Of a stretch of DNA of 64,000 bases, positions 1-35,439 are shown piece after piece; position 1 is the first letter of the stretch, and every line of letters begins with the position of its first letter. Source of the stretch: Trochalopteron elliotii (lineage: Eukaryota; Chordata; Aves; Passeriformes; Leiothrichidae); contig JANPWX010000480.1 in the NCBI GenBank assembly GCA_024734555.1, positions 3,558,260 through 3,622,259 of the forward strand, written 5' to 3'. The translations under genes and the position numbers were made by a program. The notes under the pieces were generated by a model. The model worked only from the letters and a program-made list of their open reading frames with translations, did no database searches and was not told the origin of the DNA.

Positions 1-1069
1 CAAACCTTGGAGCAACAGATAAAACCCGATGCTTTAAGTGCCTTATGGGCTTTTCTTTTCAGCACCACAATTCCTCACGGCCTACCTCAAACTTTGTAAG
101 GTAATTACTAATTAATTATAAAACTCACATGGCCATTATTTTTTGTTTTGTCAAGTTAATTACTTGCATTTCAGATGCCTATTCAATTACTACACCTTTA
201 AGTTCAGCACTCCCATTTCAAAAACTAAGCATCTGGTCACTTGTTCTGCTTTGACCCTTTCTTAACCAGGCTTTCTAAAAACCAAGCCAAGAGTCATGTC
301 TGTGTCCCACTGGAACTGTGACTCCTGCTAACACCACACAGAGGCAGCAGCTTGCAGCTGGTCTTTGCTTCTTCCTCCCAACTTTACTCATCTCATGCAG
401 TAAGACATGATAGAAGGTTTGCAAGCTACCATTTGAAGCAAGAACAGTTCCATGTGGGGAAAGTTAAAATATATACATAAGGTATCAGCTTGATAACTTC
501 ATGAAATAAAACATTTGAAAAAAGTGTAGAAATATCTTTATAAAAAGCCTAAAAGATATTTCAAATCTGTTACTTGAAAAAGTTGATGTTCATTTCTAAC
601 TTACTTTCTAGACTGGATAACCTTCAATTGCAAATGTTTCATTTAGTAGTGAAGGTAGTTTCTGAAGTTTAATCTTTCTCTCTCTGAGGATTCTGGCTAC
701 AAAACACTCTTTTTATATAGTGTTAAGGATTTTCTTCCCTCAGGTGCATAGAAGATAGACAACAATACACAGCACAGCAAGAAATAAAAGCTAAACCAAA
801 GCACTAGTAAGAACAGAGACTGAAATCAAGCTGGTTAGTAAATCCTTGGGACTCACCAGACAGAGCTAAATGGCATTACAAAATTCCATCTTTACACAGC
901 TGGATAAATTTAGAGTCCTGAGCATCTGTGTCATTTTGTAACACAACTTTTATAGATGTGATTAGGGAGTCAAAGAACATGGAATCACAAGGCTACTGTG
1001 TCACTCACAACCCTACTATATGACAGGATGCAATTTTAACAGTCCAGTCTTTCCCAATGAAAGAGTTAC
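1..1069 (-). other. FMR1 intron 16 (partial)
   Basis: AT-rich sequence downstream of the exon 16 donor. I looked for the start of human exon 17 and found none, so the terminal exon, stop codon and 3' UTR lie outside. No repeat was recognised. Confidence 0.8.
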
Positions 1070-24833
<23,764 letters not shown>

Positions 24834-24998
24834 GTTGTGCGCGGTGCGGGAGACCCGGGCCCGGCACCGCCTCCCTTCCCTTTCTCTGTGCCGGCGCAGG
24901 CGGGGGAGGAGCGGTGTGTGTGTGCGGGGCGGGGGCGCTCGGTTCACGCCGAGCCCGGGGGGGGGGTGTGGCCGGTAACCTATGGTGGCACTGGCAAG
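24834..24998 (-). promoter_or_regulatory. FMR1 5' UTR (sequenced part)
   Basis: 165 GC-rich bases from the start codon to the assembly gap. On the sense strand it includes a run of ten C, a short (CA)5 run and CTCCTCCCCC. No long CGG or CCT triplet array is present here. The transcription start cannot be placed and may be in the gap. Confidence 0.6.
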
Positions 24999-25336
24999 NN
25001 NNNNNNNNNNNNNNNNNNNNNNNNNNNNNNNNNNNNNNNNNNNNNNNNNNNNNNNNNNNNNNNNNNNNNNNNNNNNNNNNNNNNNNNNNNNNNNNNNNNN
25101 NNNNNNNNNNNNNNNNNNNNNNNNNNNNNNNNNNNNNNNNNNNNNNNNNNNNNNNNNNNNNNNNNNNNNNNNNNNNNNNNNNNNNNNNNNNNNNNNNNNN
25201 NNNNNNNNNNNNNNNNNNNNNNNNNNNNNNNNNNNNNNNNNNNNNNNNNNNNNNNNNNNNNNNNNNNNNNNNNNNNNNNNNNNNNNNNNNNNNNNNNNNN
25301 NNNNNNNNNNNNNNNNNNNNNNNNNNNNNNNNNNNN
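24999..25336. other. Assembly gap (338 N)
   Basis: 338 consecutive N in the most GC-rich part of the FMR1 5' end. Six-frame open frames that cross it are artefacts. Confidence 1.
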
Positions 25337-25347
25337 CCCTCCAGCCG

Positions 25348-25439
25348 GAGTGACCGCCCCGGTGGCCAATCGGGTCGCGCGGTGCCGCGGCGCGCGCCTG
25401 AGTGACCGGCACCGCCGGCCAATCAGATCGCGCAGCGCC
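25348..25439 (-). promoter_or_regulatory. Duplicated CCAAT-box module upstream of FMR1
   Basis: Two roughly 40-base copies start with gagtgaccg at 25348 and 25400. Each contains GGCCAATC (CCAAT at 25366-25370 and 25419-25423) followed by a TCGCGC element. CCAAT boxes are NF-Y sites, and GC-rich GCGC palindromic words resemble NRF1 sites. The position fits a promoter-proximal region for FMR1 or a divergent transcript. Orientation relative to the true start site is unknown. Confidence 0.55.
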
Positions 25440-25779
25440 CTCAGGCAGGCCCGTATGGCGGGGGGCTATGTGTCTGTGCGTCTGTGCCTGTCCGCCTCCC
25501 GGTGTCCCTGTGCCCGGCCCGGACTGGGGCCGCGCTCAGGCGGGGCCGGTGCGGGCTTTGCTGAGGCCCCAAACGGCGCCGAGTAACGGCCCCGGGGAGT
25601 GATGGCAGCGCGGGGCCCGGGGCGAGGCGAAGGAAATGACGGACCGAGCAGCGCGGGGGCTGCTGGGACGGAGGGGGATATGGCGGCAGGGCCTCTGGGG
25701 CCTGGGGTGGGTTCCTGAGAGGCTGCCCTAGGAAGGAGAAGGTTTAGCCATGCAGTGAGTTCTGCCTGCCTGGCCATGG

Positions 25780-26290
25780 CCAGGGAGTTTACTATGTGAA
25801 TTGAGCACACACCTTGAGTCCTTTGTGCAGTTTTGGCCACCACAATATAAGAAAGAACTAAAGCTCCTGCCCAAAGGAGGCCGTGAGGATGGCGAAGGGC
25901 CTTGAGGGGAAGCCGTGTGAGGAGCAGCTGAGGAAACTTGGTCTGTTCATCCTGGAGGAGACTGTGAGGAGAGCCGATCACAGCCTGTGGCTTCCTCACA
26001 AGAGCCGGACACTGCTCTCCGTGGTCACCAGTGACGGGTTCCAAGGGAATGGCCTGAGGCTGCATCAGGGGAGGTTTAGGTTGGATATCAGGAAAAGGTT
26101 CATCACCCAGAGGGTGGTCGAGCACTGAACAGGCTCTCCAGGGCCTGATCACAGCCCCAAGGCTGCCAGAGCTCAAGAAATGTTAGCACAATGCTCAGGC
26201 ACAGGGTGGGAGTCTTGGGGCCAGGAGTTTGATGGTCCTTGTGAGGAGTCCCTTCCAACTCAGGACATTGTGTGATTGTGTGAATTGTGA
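25780..26290 (+). mobile_element. CR1 LINE 3' fragment
   Basis: A 5'-truncated CR1 retrotransposon in the usual bird form. It carries gtgcagttttggccaccaca near the left, the 'gaggagcagctgaggaaact' region and 'cccttccaactcaggacatt' near the 3' end, and stops in degenerate 8-base repeats (attgtgtg). No intact reverse transcriptase frame is present. It is antisense to FMR1 and abuts the CpG island. Confidence 0.92.
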
Positions 26291-26299
26291 CTCTGGATT

Positions 26300-28740
26300 A
26301 GGAATGGTCCAGCTCCTGCAGTGCTGGTTCTGCTGAAGATCTGAACACCTCCCAAGGGTTCTGGCACCAGACGAGCTGAGCTGAAGGGATGATTCCTCCA
26401 CCTCAGCCTGTAGCAGATCCTTTGTTCAACACACAAGCTCTCCATGCAACACATATTATTATTTTAGGACTGTAGATCCAATAATATTGGAAAAAATCTC
26501 CAGTATCATTGCAGCCTTCAGTTGCATTTAAACCCTCATGGACATTTCAACATCACATGGCACATACAACTCACTGTAGAACCTGATGGTGAATAAAGAG
26601 CATAAATGATGGAACATCTGCAGCTTAGAGTGCACTGGCACAAAAGCTGCCTGCTCAGCTTTACGTTAGACCTGCACAAACGCTAACATCTTAACGTTTT
26701 TTAACATAACTACAAAGAATCAGAGAAGAAAGAAAAATCCTGTTCCCCATTTATGCTCAAAAATCACAATGTGTTACTATGGCTGTGATTTCTCTGAATA
26801 TGTGTGTGATGCTCTCCTTACATGAGTCACAGTGGAATCCTACACCCATTGCACTCATCAGACAAGAAGTCACAGGCTTTTCAGTAACCTCACTAAAATG
26901 GTGATGTTTTAATAACCAGATCAGCACTGGGAAGAAGCAGTTACAGTTAATAGAGATACAAAGGTGAAAAACTTCTTAGGCATTGCTTTATGAATAATCA
27001 ATAATAGCTGAAGGTTAAATATAACCAAAATGTTGCAGTTTTATTAGCCTGTCCTTGGCTGAAGTGATCCACAGAAATGACAGATACCCCAATCAGGGTG
27101 TGGAGCAGTGAATATTCCCAGAACTCGTGGAGGCAAGCTGAACTAAACTAGGGATGATTTGAAGTGTTACTGTGTGTGGACAAGAAATCAGATCATGCTA
27201 TGCCTGTTCATTCAGTTCTGTGAATAGTTAATGTGAACTTTCTCTGGGAGTGCTGATAAAATACTCTGTGAGGTGGTGTTCACGTGGAGAGGCAAGAAAA
27301 GCATAAAAATCACAAAAAGACAAAGCTGAATATTGCAAAATGATTAAAACAAAAATTTCTTCATTACATATATTAGAATGGTGGGTAATCTTTACCCTTG
27401 TAAAATATACATTAGTGAGAAGAGCCAACTAGTCTATTGATTTTCTGTCTTAATTATTTAAGCTGACCTTCAATGAAACTTGACTGTTTTTCTGTTTCTT
27501 TTGTAAGTCATTAGTTCACCTCTGCCTCTGAATATGTAGTTTTCTGTGCAGTAGCCAGGGAGTAGGGAGCCATCCAAGGTTCATTTTTGCCACAGATTCT
27601 ACTTTAGTGTAGATATATGTTTCCACAAGTGGTTTTCAGTTTCTACAGGATACTGTGTCTCCCTGACCTGAATATGGAAAGAAGGCTGAGGGATTTAGGA
27701 CTACTTTGTGCCTGCAGTACAGAAGCCTCCCAGTTTCACAGAGAAGAGGCAAAGAACTAAACACTGGAGTCTGAACTTCAGGAGGTTATTAAAACTTTTA
27801 GCTTACACAGATGTGATTTTCTAAAAATATGTGGTTTTGAAATATGACCTATTAAACTATCAAGCTCTAGCTTGATTTGCTTATTCAAAAAACAACATTG
27901 TCATTCAACTTACCTATGAAATAATTGTCTTGGTGGGTAATCTCTTTCTTATTTGCTTCTTGTTATCTTATTTGTTGGAGTATCTCGTCTCATTTAAAAT
28001 TAATAGTAATTTCTGCATTCTTCCAGAACAATGGCTGTGTATCATGTTGTTGGTCCACAACTCTTAGTAGCAATTTCCTCTTTGCATGTCAGTGAATTTG
28101 AAAATGAACCATGTAGCATTTGGCTGCTTAATTATTCAGTTTCACCTCCCACTCATGGGTTTGCTTCCACTTCTCTCGTAACCCCACAAATACATTTATC
28201 ATTATATTAAACTTTCATGTTACTTCCTCTGCAGGAGCAATACATACTGGTATTGTAAACAGTTCTTTTTAACAGGCAGCACTCACATTCATATGAAAAA
28301 CTACATGTCTGTTTACTCAGCTATTTTTTTTAAATCACTAACCAAATAACGAGACATAAAAGTGAAAAGATTCCCTGAATTTTGTGTGTCTTGAAAACGA
28401 ATTAATTTAAACAGAAGAAGACTTGGGATACAACTGGTTAGAATGCAGCAAAGGGAAATGTTCTGTTGTTTGCAGGTGGTTGGACACATCCATAACCACC
28501 CCCTGTGTGCAGTGTGCATGCTGGCTCACACAGCAGCCCTCAGTTCAGGTCAGGGAGCTCTAGTATGAGCACACAGCCTTTGAATAAGAGCTTTTATTTC
28601 TGAGAACTATAAACTTAATATTCTATCATCATCATCAGTATAGGCATTGATGCTGTGATTAGAAGAGAAATTATTTTGGTGCTTTAGGAGTTGATCTGCC
28701 TGGGGTGGGCTTTCCTTCAAAGAATTCAGAATTGTATCCA
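26300..28740. other. Intergenic, no gene recognised
   Basis: AT-rich non-coding sequence upstream of FMR1. The open frames are short and show no familiar motif. I see nothing definite. Confidence 0.6.
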
Positions 28741-28759
28741 AAAGTTACTGGCATCAAAA

Positions 28760-29520
28760 TAGCCCTGACTGTCTTTTCTGCATGGGGAGGGGAGTGCTGC
28801 CCTTCATTGCAGTGGCTGTAGGCAGAACCTTGGATAGCAGTGTGGATGGAGAGGGCTGTGCTGTGGTCAGCCACACTCCCATGGATTCCACAGGGGTCTT
28901 CACTGGGATTTCAGCCACTCCCTGTGTTAAAGGGGGGGCTTTAACACTTACATGGATTCCACAGGGGTCTTCACTGAGATTTCNCAGCACAGGGGGGTCC
29001 CTGGGGAGCCCGGGGAGGAGCCCAGGCCAGAGCAGGGATTGCCTCTGACCCCATGGAAGGATTATGCTGGAGCAGGCTCCTGGCAGGGATCTGGCCCCAT
29101 GGAGAGAGAAGCCCACATTTTGGAGCATGTTTACCAGGACCTGTGACCTCACAGGGGATCCTCTGTGGGGCAGCCTGTGCCTGGAGGACTGCACCCTGTG
29201 GGAGGAACTCACGTTGGAGAAGTTCTTGGAGTGCTGTCTCCCATAGGAGGGAACCCATGCTGGGGCAGGGGAAGAAGTTCTGATGGGAGATCAGCAGCAG
29301 GAACATTAGGTGATGAACTGACCATAACCCCTGTTCCCTGTTCCTTGGCATCTTTGGGGGCAGGAGGTAGAGAATTGGGAATAAAGTTAAAGCCCGTGAA
29401 GGAAAGAGGGCTGGGGGTGGGGTAAGGAGTTTTTAGGATATTTTTATTTCTCATTTTCCTGGTCTGATTTTGATTGGTAATACATTAATCTCATTTCCCT
29501 AAGATGAGTCTGCACAATCA
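28760..29520 (+). mobile_element. Degenerate avian interspersed repeat, probably an ERV LTR
   Basis: Sequence of a type common in birds: 'gaactgaccataacccctgt', then gaggtagagaattggga, then 'tttttatttctcattttcct' and tttgattggtaatacatta near the right end. I recall this arrangement from avian LTR repeats, but the family name is uncertain. It contains one N (28984) and a direct repeat of about 35 bases at 28879-28913 and 28951-28985. Its open frames are not genes. Confidence 0.55.
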
Positions 29521-29529
29521 GCAACAATG

Positions 29530-30110
29530 TCAAAGATGGAACTGGTGGGCTTAGAGAGTCTACATTTCTAGGCAATCTAAACTAGAAAATTTTCAGTACA
29601 ATAGATTGTCATTTCTAGAATCCTCATCTGAGTGTATAACAGGTAACATGGGCATGTTTTTCTGGCACCCATCATAAATCCACTGGATGACCATCAGGCC
29701 TTTGTTTCGCTGTGGGCAGGAACAGGAGGCTTCAGTCTGAAGCTGCTTCAGAGATTTATAAAGGTTGATGACTGCCTCTCTTCAATATACTGCTCATTTA
29801 GCTGAAATTAATCTGAAAATATCACATGACTCTTTCCAATCCATAGCAGAATTCCCAGTGATGTCGAGGAGCAATAAGTCTGTATTTCAAAGGCTGTATA
29901 TGCCAGTACATTTATATGGCCTTAATGTTATTTGTATTGACCCTGATGGGAACTGCTATGGAACTACTATATAAAATGTCATTCTCCCGACAGACTGTGA
30001 TATTTAACTTCCTATTAGAAGCATATATAACTTAAATGATTTGTATTTTCCCACTAAATTGTTGTAGAAAACAAGGCCGTGATCTTACGCTGTGGCAGCA
30101 GATGAATTGT
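29530..30110. other. Intergenic, nothing recognised
   Basis: AT-rich, non-coding, with no repeat that I can name. Confidence 0.5.
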
Positions 30111-30116
30111 GTGAAT

Positions 30117-30305
30117 AGAAAAACCAAACCAAACCAAAAAACAAGCAAAAGAAAAAATTACCCTCCAATAGTAGTCTTTTAATTATGCTTTTTGTTGTAG
30201 TTGGTTTTGCTTGTTGGTTTGGGTTTTGTTGTTTTTCTTTTTTTCTGGGGGGGGGGGAGGTTGGTTTGGTTTGGTTTGGTTTTTGGTTTTTTGGTTTTTG
30301 GATTT
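30117..30305. repeat. Imperfect inverted repeat and (GGTTT)n tract
   Basis: The left arm is an A/C-rich stretch with aaaccaaaccaaa and caagcaaaa (30119-30150). The right arm has ttttgcttgttggtttgggt (near 30205-30225). A run of G and then GGTTT repeats follow to about 30300. The two arms could pair around a loop of about 55 bases. Confidence 0.65.
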
Positions 30306-30489
30306 CTTTTTTGACTGACGTGGCTGACATTTTTGTCCCAGTAGCTAATGTTTTATTCTTCATTAGTTCAAAACACTTATAGATTTCTATCCTGCCTATA
30401 ACAGGATAACAGGATAACCTCCATAACAGCTATACATTTATAGCCATACTTTCACCTTTTATTTTCCCTGTGTCTTTCAACAACCACTC

Positions 30490-30860
30490 CACACGAGCCC
30501 GCGTTTTCTGTCCCTTTTAACCCCGCGGAAAAGGCGCGGCTTTTGTTACTCCGCGCGGCGAGACTGCCGGAGCGCGCAGGCGGCCGCTGCAGTACCGAGG
30601 TGCGCCCACGCGAGGGCGCCCCAGGACCGGCCAGGCTGGGGGCGCGCCCGGCCCCGCGGAGCTTTCACTGCATTTTACCACTTTTTTTACTGCTTTTTAC
30701 TACTTTTCACTGCTTTTTACTGCTTTTCACTGCTTTTCACTGCTTTTCACTGCACTTCGAGAACAAGACACCACGCCAGCTCCTTAAATACCGCCTCCGG
30801 ACCGCCTTGGGAGATTCGCAGCGTTTCCTAGAACCCAGGAGAAATACTTGAAACAAATTC
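30490..30860. other. Isolated CpG-rich patch
   Basis: About 170 bases dense in CpG and GCGC words (30490-30660), then a minisatellite, then a shorter CpG-containing stretch to about 30835. The flanks are AT-rich. A 102-codon open frame (30543-30851, plus) crosses it, but it includes translated minisatellite and matches nothing I know. It could be a promoter of an unannotated transcript or the remnant of a GC-rich insertion. Confidence 0.5.
30663..30752. repeat. 10-bp minisatellite (ACTGCTTTTC)n
   Basis: About eight copies of a 10-base unit, degenerate at the left (TTTTACTACT-like) and nearly perfect at the right (actgcttttc repeated three to four times). Confidence 0.9.
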
Positions 30861-32070
30861 AACACTAAGAGCCTATAACACCTTTTATTTTTGTTAATAG
30901 TATATTTATACTCCTAGAAAGAATTTTTTAATTATTATTATGCTGAATCTATTTTAATTTTGGGAGCTGTCTTACATATCATGACCTAGAGTGTTCTTCC
31001 ATGACTTTCAGGCACTCAGGAGATTGTCAAGCAGTTGTGCAGTGCATGTGTCAAATCCTGAAGTTCCCTTATGAAACCTTTAACTGGACTAAACCTATTT
31101 TACTTTAATGGTCCTGTTCCTTTCAGCTTAGAGGTTTTTTTTTTCATTTTCACAGCCTTTCGAAGAAAAGAATATGTACTGAAAGTGGAGACTGAGGTTT
31201 TGCTTTCTCTGGTTGTAAGGAAAAGTCAAATAAATTTTCTGATTCGACAGGAACAACTTTGGTGCTGTACTCTTTACTCTTTGAAAGGCTCCACTTCAAT
31301 AATGTATCAGTTAACCAAATCAAATGAGATTTTTAGCAAACCCATCACGATATTAAAGGGAAGGTTGCCAAAGCAGAGTTTTGTCAGAACTCATTTGTCT
31401 TCCCACTTTATGCATCTTCTGCTTTTGTTAATATTATTGTCAAAACATCTAGTCCTGTAGTAGATGTTAGATTAACAATTCACACCTTTACAAAAGATTT
31501 GGCAGAACTCCAATGTTTAGATGTCAGTTGTGATTATTGATTTGCATTTTGAAGGAGTGTGACTCACTCGATGCATCAGCTTTCCTTTTGTACACGTAAC
31601 ATTTTTCAGAAGAGATGGAAAACAAGACTAGTATATTTATTTTATGAGTTCTCTCTGAATCTCTTGGAATAAGAAAAATTGCTGAGCCTGGGAGCTGGTG
31701 AAAGGAATGTTTTAACTTTTTAATGGAAGGAAAATTTCAGATTTCAGTGAGGGAAAGACAGGGCTCCTCTTGCAGAGGTGTTGCACAGCACCAGCTGCAG
31801 GGGCTGTTTTCTTGTTGGGCAGTTTGGAATCCCCTGGCCTGAAAAACAAAACCTTGGGCTGGTGACATGCAAAAAGTCACCTCTAGGAAGCACAGGTTAT
31901 TTTCTCACTCTAGAGTCAGCAGCTACACCTCACCACCAGCACTGGAGTCCTGTGACAAGGTTCTGGTGCAGAATTACCCCAGAGCTTTTCTATTGTCCAG
32001 TGAGGTCAAGGCTCCTCGTGTCATCTCCTGCTGCAGTCTGCAGCATCTGAGCTGCCCAGCTAAGAGCAGA
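30861..32070. other. Intergenic, nothing recognised
   Basis: AT-rich to about 31740 and more balanced after that. The 129-codon open frame at 31071-31460 shows no recognisable domain and is probably chance. Confidence 0.5.
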
Positions 32071-32130
32071 GTTGCACTGCATGACCTTCAGACATGCCTT
32101 CCAATATAAATTATTCTGTGATTCTCTAAT
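32070..32130 (+). mobile_element. CR1 3' end relic
   Basis: The bases 'actgcatgaccttcagacat' followed by 'ccttccaatataaattattc' and tgtgattctc match the common terminal segment of bird CR1 elements. Only the 3' tip is clear. Confidence 0.6.
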
Positions 32131-32139
32131 GGTGCAGTA

Positions 32140-35100
32140 ATTCTGCATTTCAGGCGTGTTCAGATATTCAGGCTATTTGATGGAACAAGAAGTGATGTCC
32201 ATGTCCGGTGTTCATTAAATATTGAAGTGCCACATCTGTGGTTAAAAATAAAGCTTAAGAGGCACTATTTTTCTTCTTTATTGACTCTTTCAGTGCCTTG
32301 TTAAAACTCATCTGCTGAGCACATTGCAGCAGATGTCTGAGTTGGAAAATATACCAAAGAAAGATTGGAGTGTGGACACAGGTTCTGCCACACAGGATTT
32401 ACTGGGGTGTCAGGTGTTGCTGAAAAGTAGCTGAAGAACATGGAAGGATAAAATAACAGAAGACACAGTTAACCAACTGCTGAGAAAAGCATCTCTGAAC
32501 AAAAGAAAAATGTCTCTGAATTGCCTGTCTAACATTTCCCAGGAAGAGACAAGCATTATCAGCCAGAATCACAAAAGACCAATTGTTCTCACATGACATT
32601 ATGATGATACTCCCTGAAGGAATTTGTCTTAATGAAATAGTGTGGCATTTTCATGTAAAACACCTTCCAAGTGGTATAAACACAAATGGTTGTACCAAAA
32701 TCCAGAAGAACAGAAAACTTCCTATAGTAAACTGTGAAGTCTATCAAAGCCTTTAGTTATGTCACTCATAAAAGGGAAGAAAATGAAGGCAGTCAAAGCT
32801 TTTGGCCCACTGGAAACTCATTTTGTGCTTTACAACAGCCTGAGGAAGAATAGCAGGACTCTGGTTACTAGAGGAGAGGAAATGAAACAATATTGCTCAT
32901 CAGGTAGTTTCTCAACTATTTGTTATTGATTGGAGAAAGAATAAATAAATCTCAGCCTCTAGGCTAAAGCATTAGGGAATATGACTCTATTACCAAAATG
33001 GTTGTAAGAGCTTTACAGACAAGACAGAAAGAGCTCTGGATGATGCAATTGAGAGGAGGATGAAAAGCCAAAGAGAAACTATCACTGAAAGAGAAGAAAA
33101 TCTCATTCTGTAAAGGAAAAGAATTATGTACTGGTGGTCAAGCAGCTGTATAAGCCAATAATTAGGTGATGGTGAAGCTGTATGGAGTGAAAAAGTCAAG
33201 ATAGTCACTGAAAAGAGCAATGGCAGAGAATCTGTTTGCCCATTCTCCCTTCCCCATGTCCTGCAGGAGTGCTGGGGAGGAAAAGCCACCAAGTGTGGTC
33301 CTGCTGGGGGACAGCCTGTGGGCACAGCATCTTTCTGAATTATCTCTGAGGTCTGTCTCAATTAAGCACTCCAGTAAGACAAATATCAACTAGGAATGAT
33401 TTCTAGTAAAGTCAGGAACAGTTTTGTTACCTGAGGAGGAGCAGAGTAGACCCAACAACATTCTGTGTGTGAAACAGGTGTGTCAAACATCAGCACTGCT
33501 TGGGTGTGCAGTAATTAGCCTTTGATGATGGGTCCACTTGCTTTGATTTCAACTTTGACAGCTTCCCAACATGAAAAGGAGTTATTCTTAAGTCATTCAG
33601 AGACTCTGTTTTGTGAAAAAAGGTGATTGAGAGGCTGTTTGTGCCCCTGTGGTTCACAAAGTTGTGCATCAGAACTGATCAAGAATTATCCAAAGAGAAA
33701 AGTGAGGGTCTGTGTTTAGGTAAAAATGACACAGGGCATTGGAAAGATAGAGAAGGAACCACAAGTGAGATCTCTCTTTTAAGCCTGTTTTCAATCTAAA
33801 TTAAGTAAACAGTGATCAGACTAACATCCTTGGTCCTTCTGCCAGGGAGAGATTTCCAGCCTGAAGCACATGCTGTGCAAACCATCCAACCCTCTCAAAA
33901 ACTTCACATCTTCTTTGGTTTCTACAGACATGAAGACAAATCCCAGTGATTTGGATGAAAACTAGAAAGACACTGAGGGAAAAAAAAAGGTAGAAAAATA
34001 CTCAAACTTTACCACATGAAATTACAGAACTTGGACTGTCAGGGTTTGGGGAGGATTTTTTGTTTTCAGGATATGAATCTGTATAGGTGGAAGAAAATCA
34101 GTAGGATGTTCTTAGGGAAATACATGTATTAATACAAATCTGAGCTCCCTGAAAACTTTACTCTGCTTGGCCTATGGCAAATTGATCACCATTAAGAAGT
34201 TATCCAAACTGATTAAATTCACAACAGTGTGTCTGTCAAAACATGAAGCCTTATATTGTTGGTCTCTTGGAAAATGGGTTTTTACCAGATAGATGACTGT
34301 CTTAATAAAAGAATAAAAGGTATTCATTTTTAACCCTCCAGCTACTACACAGAAGACTGAAAATACAATTTTCCCAGGAAAGCATTTGCATTACAGTTGT
34401 TTGCTGTCACCTAGAACTGCTTGCTTGACCAGCCATTGTTGTGCAAGAGAAGGAAAAGCTTTTTCAGCTAGAAAACAGGATTAAATTTTCTTTTTGGTCA
34501 GTGCTATAAAACAGACCAGCTTACATTAGTTCCCATTTTCCCTTATCACATCGTAGTTTCAGATGCGCTGTAGTGTAAAAACATTGGGTTTCCTATCTCA
34601 GTGTGAAAGCCTGTCATTAACAAGTGATTATTCAATTTATTTCTTCTTTTTTTTCCCCTAAAATACAGCATGAGCCTTCTAATCTTTCAGTCACATAAAC
34701 CAGAATAATTATAACTTCTTTAGAAGCATTGCTGAAGGTATTTTGTCCCATTTGATAGGCTAGGGGTGATTGACACTTGGATGTTTGGGGATTTTTTTAG
34801 AAGTTGGATTAATTTATGGATTTTTGGTCACTTTCCACTCTGGGCTTTGATAATACAGGCTAAACACAGGAAAGTTTTATCTCTGCTAGGACTAAAAAAT
34901 GTAAAACAGAATTTTTCTTTTTATTAGAGTTTCCCTCCTAAGCCAGAGGCTTCAGTAATAACAATAAGTGAGATAATTTTATAAGCATTATCTGTAGGAA
35001 ATGTAATAAAATAGCTACAAGAGGAAATGCGTTTGGAATTATCTTGTTGAAAATATTATTCAATATGTTAGAGATTAGAAACAATAACATCTTGTTTCCT

Positions 35101-35430
35101 GTGGTAAGAATGTGCTAATAAGAATGGTTATATTAATAGCATTGTTGCAGGCAGCCTGTATTGTTGGAGTTTGACATACACTAAAAAACCTTGGGTTTTT
35201 TAGACCACTTAGATTTTGCCATTGGAAGAAATAATCAAGATTTCTTCCTTTTCATGCTAAGTTTTCGTTGCAGTTGGTTTTGAGAGCCATAAATGTTGAG
35301 ATTTCACTTTGCAGACTTTATCTGTGGCTTTTGTTTTATTTCTTTTGTTTTAAAGCCTGTGTTGATTGATCTGTTTGATCCCACCCAAAGGCTTCAGGTG
35401 CTTTCACTCCTCTGGAGCACACAGGAGACT
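32140..35430. other. Intergenic, nothing recognised
   Basis: AT-rich non-coding DNA. No coding exon, RNA gene or named repeat could be supported. Confidence 0.5.
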
Positions 35431-35439
35431 GGGTGGGTG

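Noticed and set aside
1..1069. Possible FMR1 terminal exon
   Set aside because: No similarity to the human exon 17 peptide, and no in-frame continuation with an acceptor, was found.
25466..26176. 236-codon minus-strand open frame
   Set aside because: Most of it is the antisense translation of a CR1 LINE fragment; the rest is CpG-island sequence.
30543..30851. 102-codon open frame in the orphan CpG patch
   Set aside because: The middle is translated minisatellite (repeated F/H/C/L residues) and no domain is recognisable. Kept only as a regulatory candidate.
31071..31460. 129-codon open frame upstream of FMR1
   Set aside because: AT-rich with no recognisable motif or splice context; probably chance.
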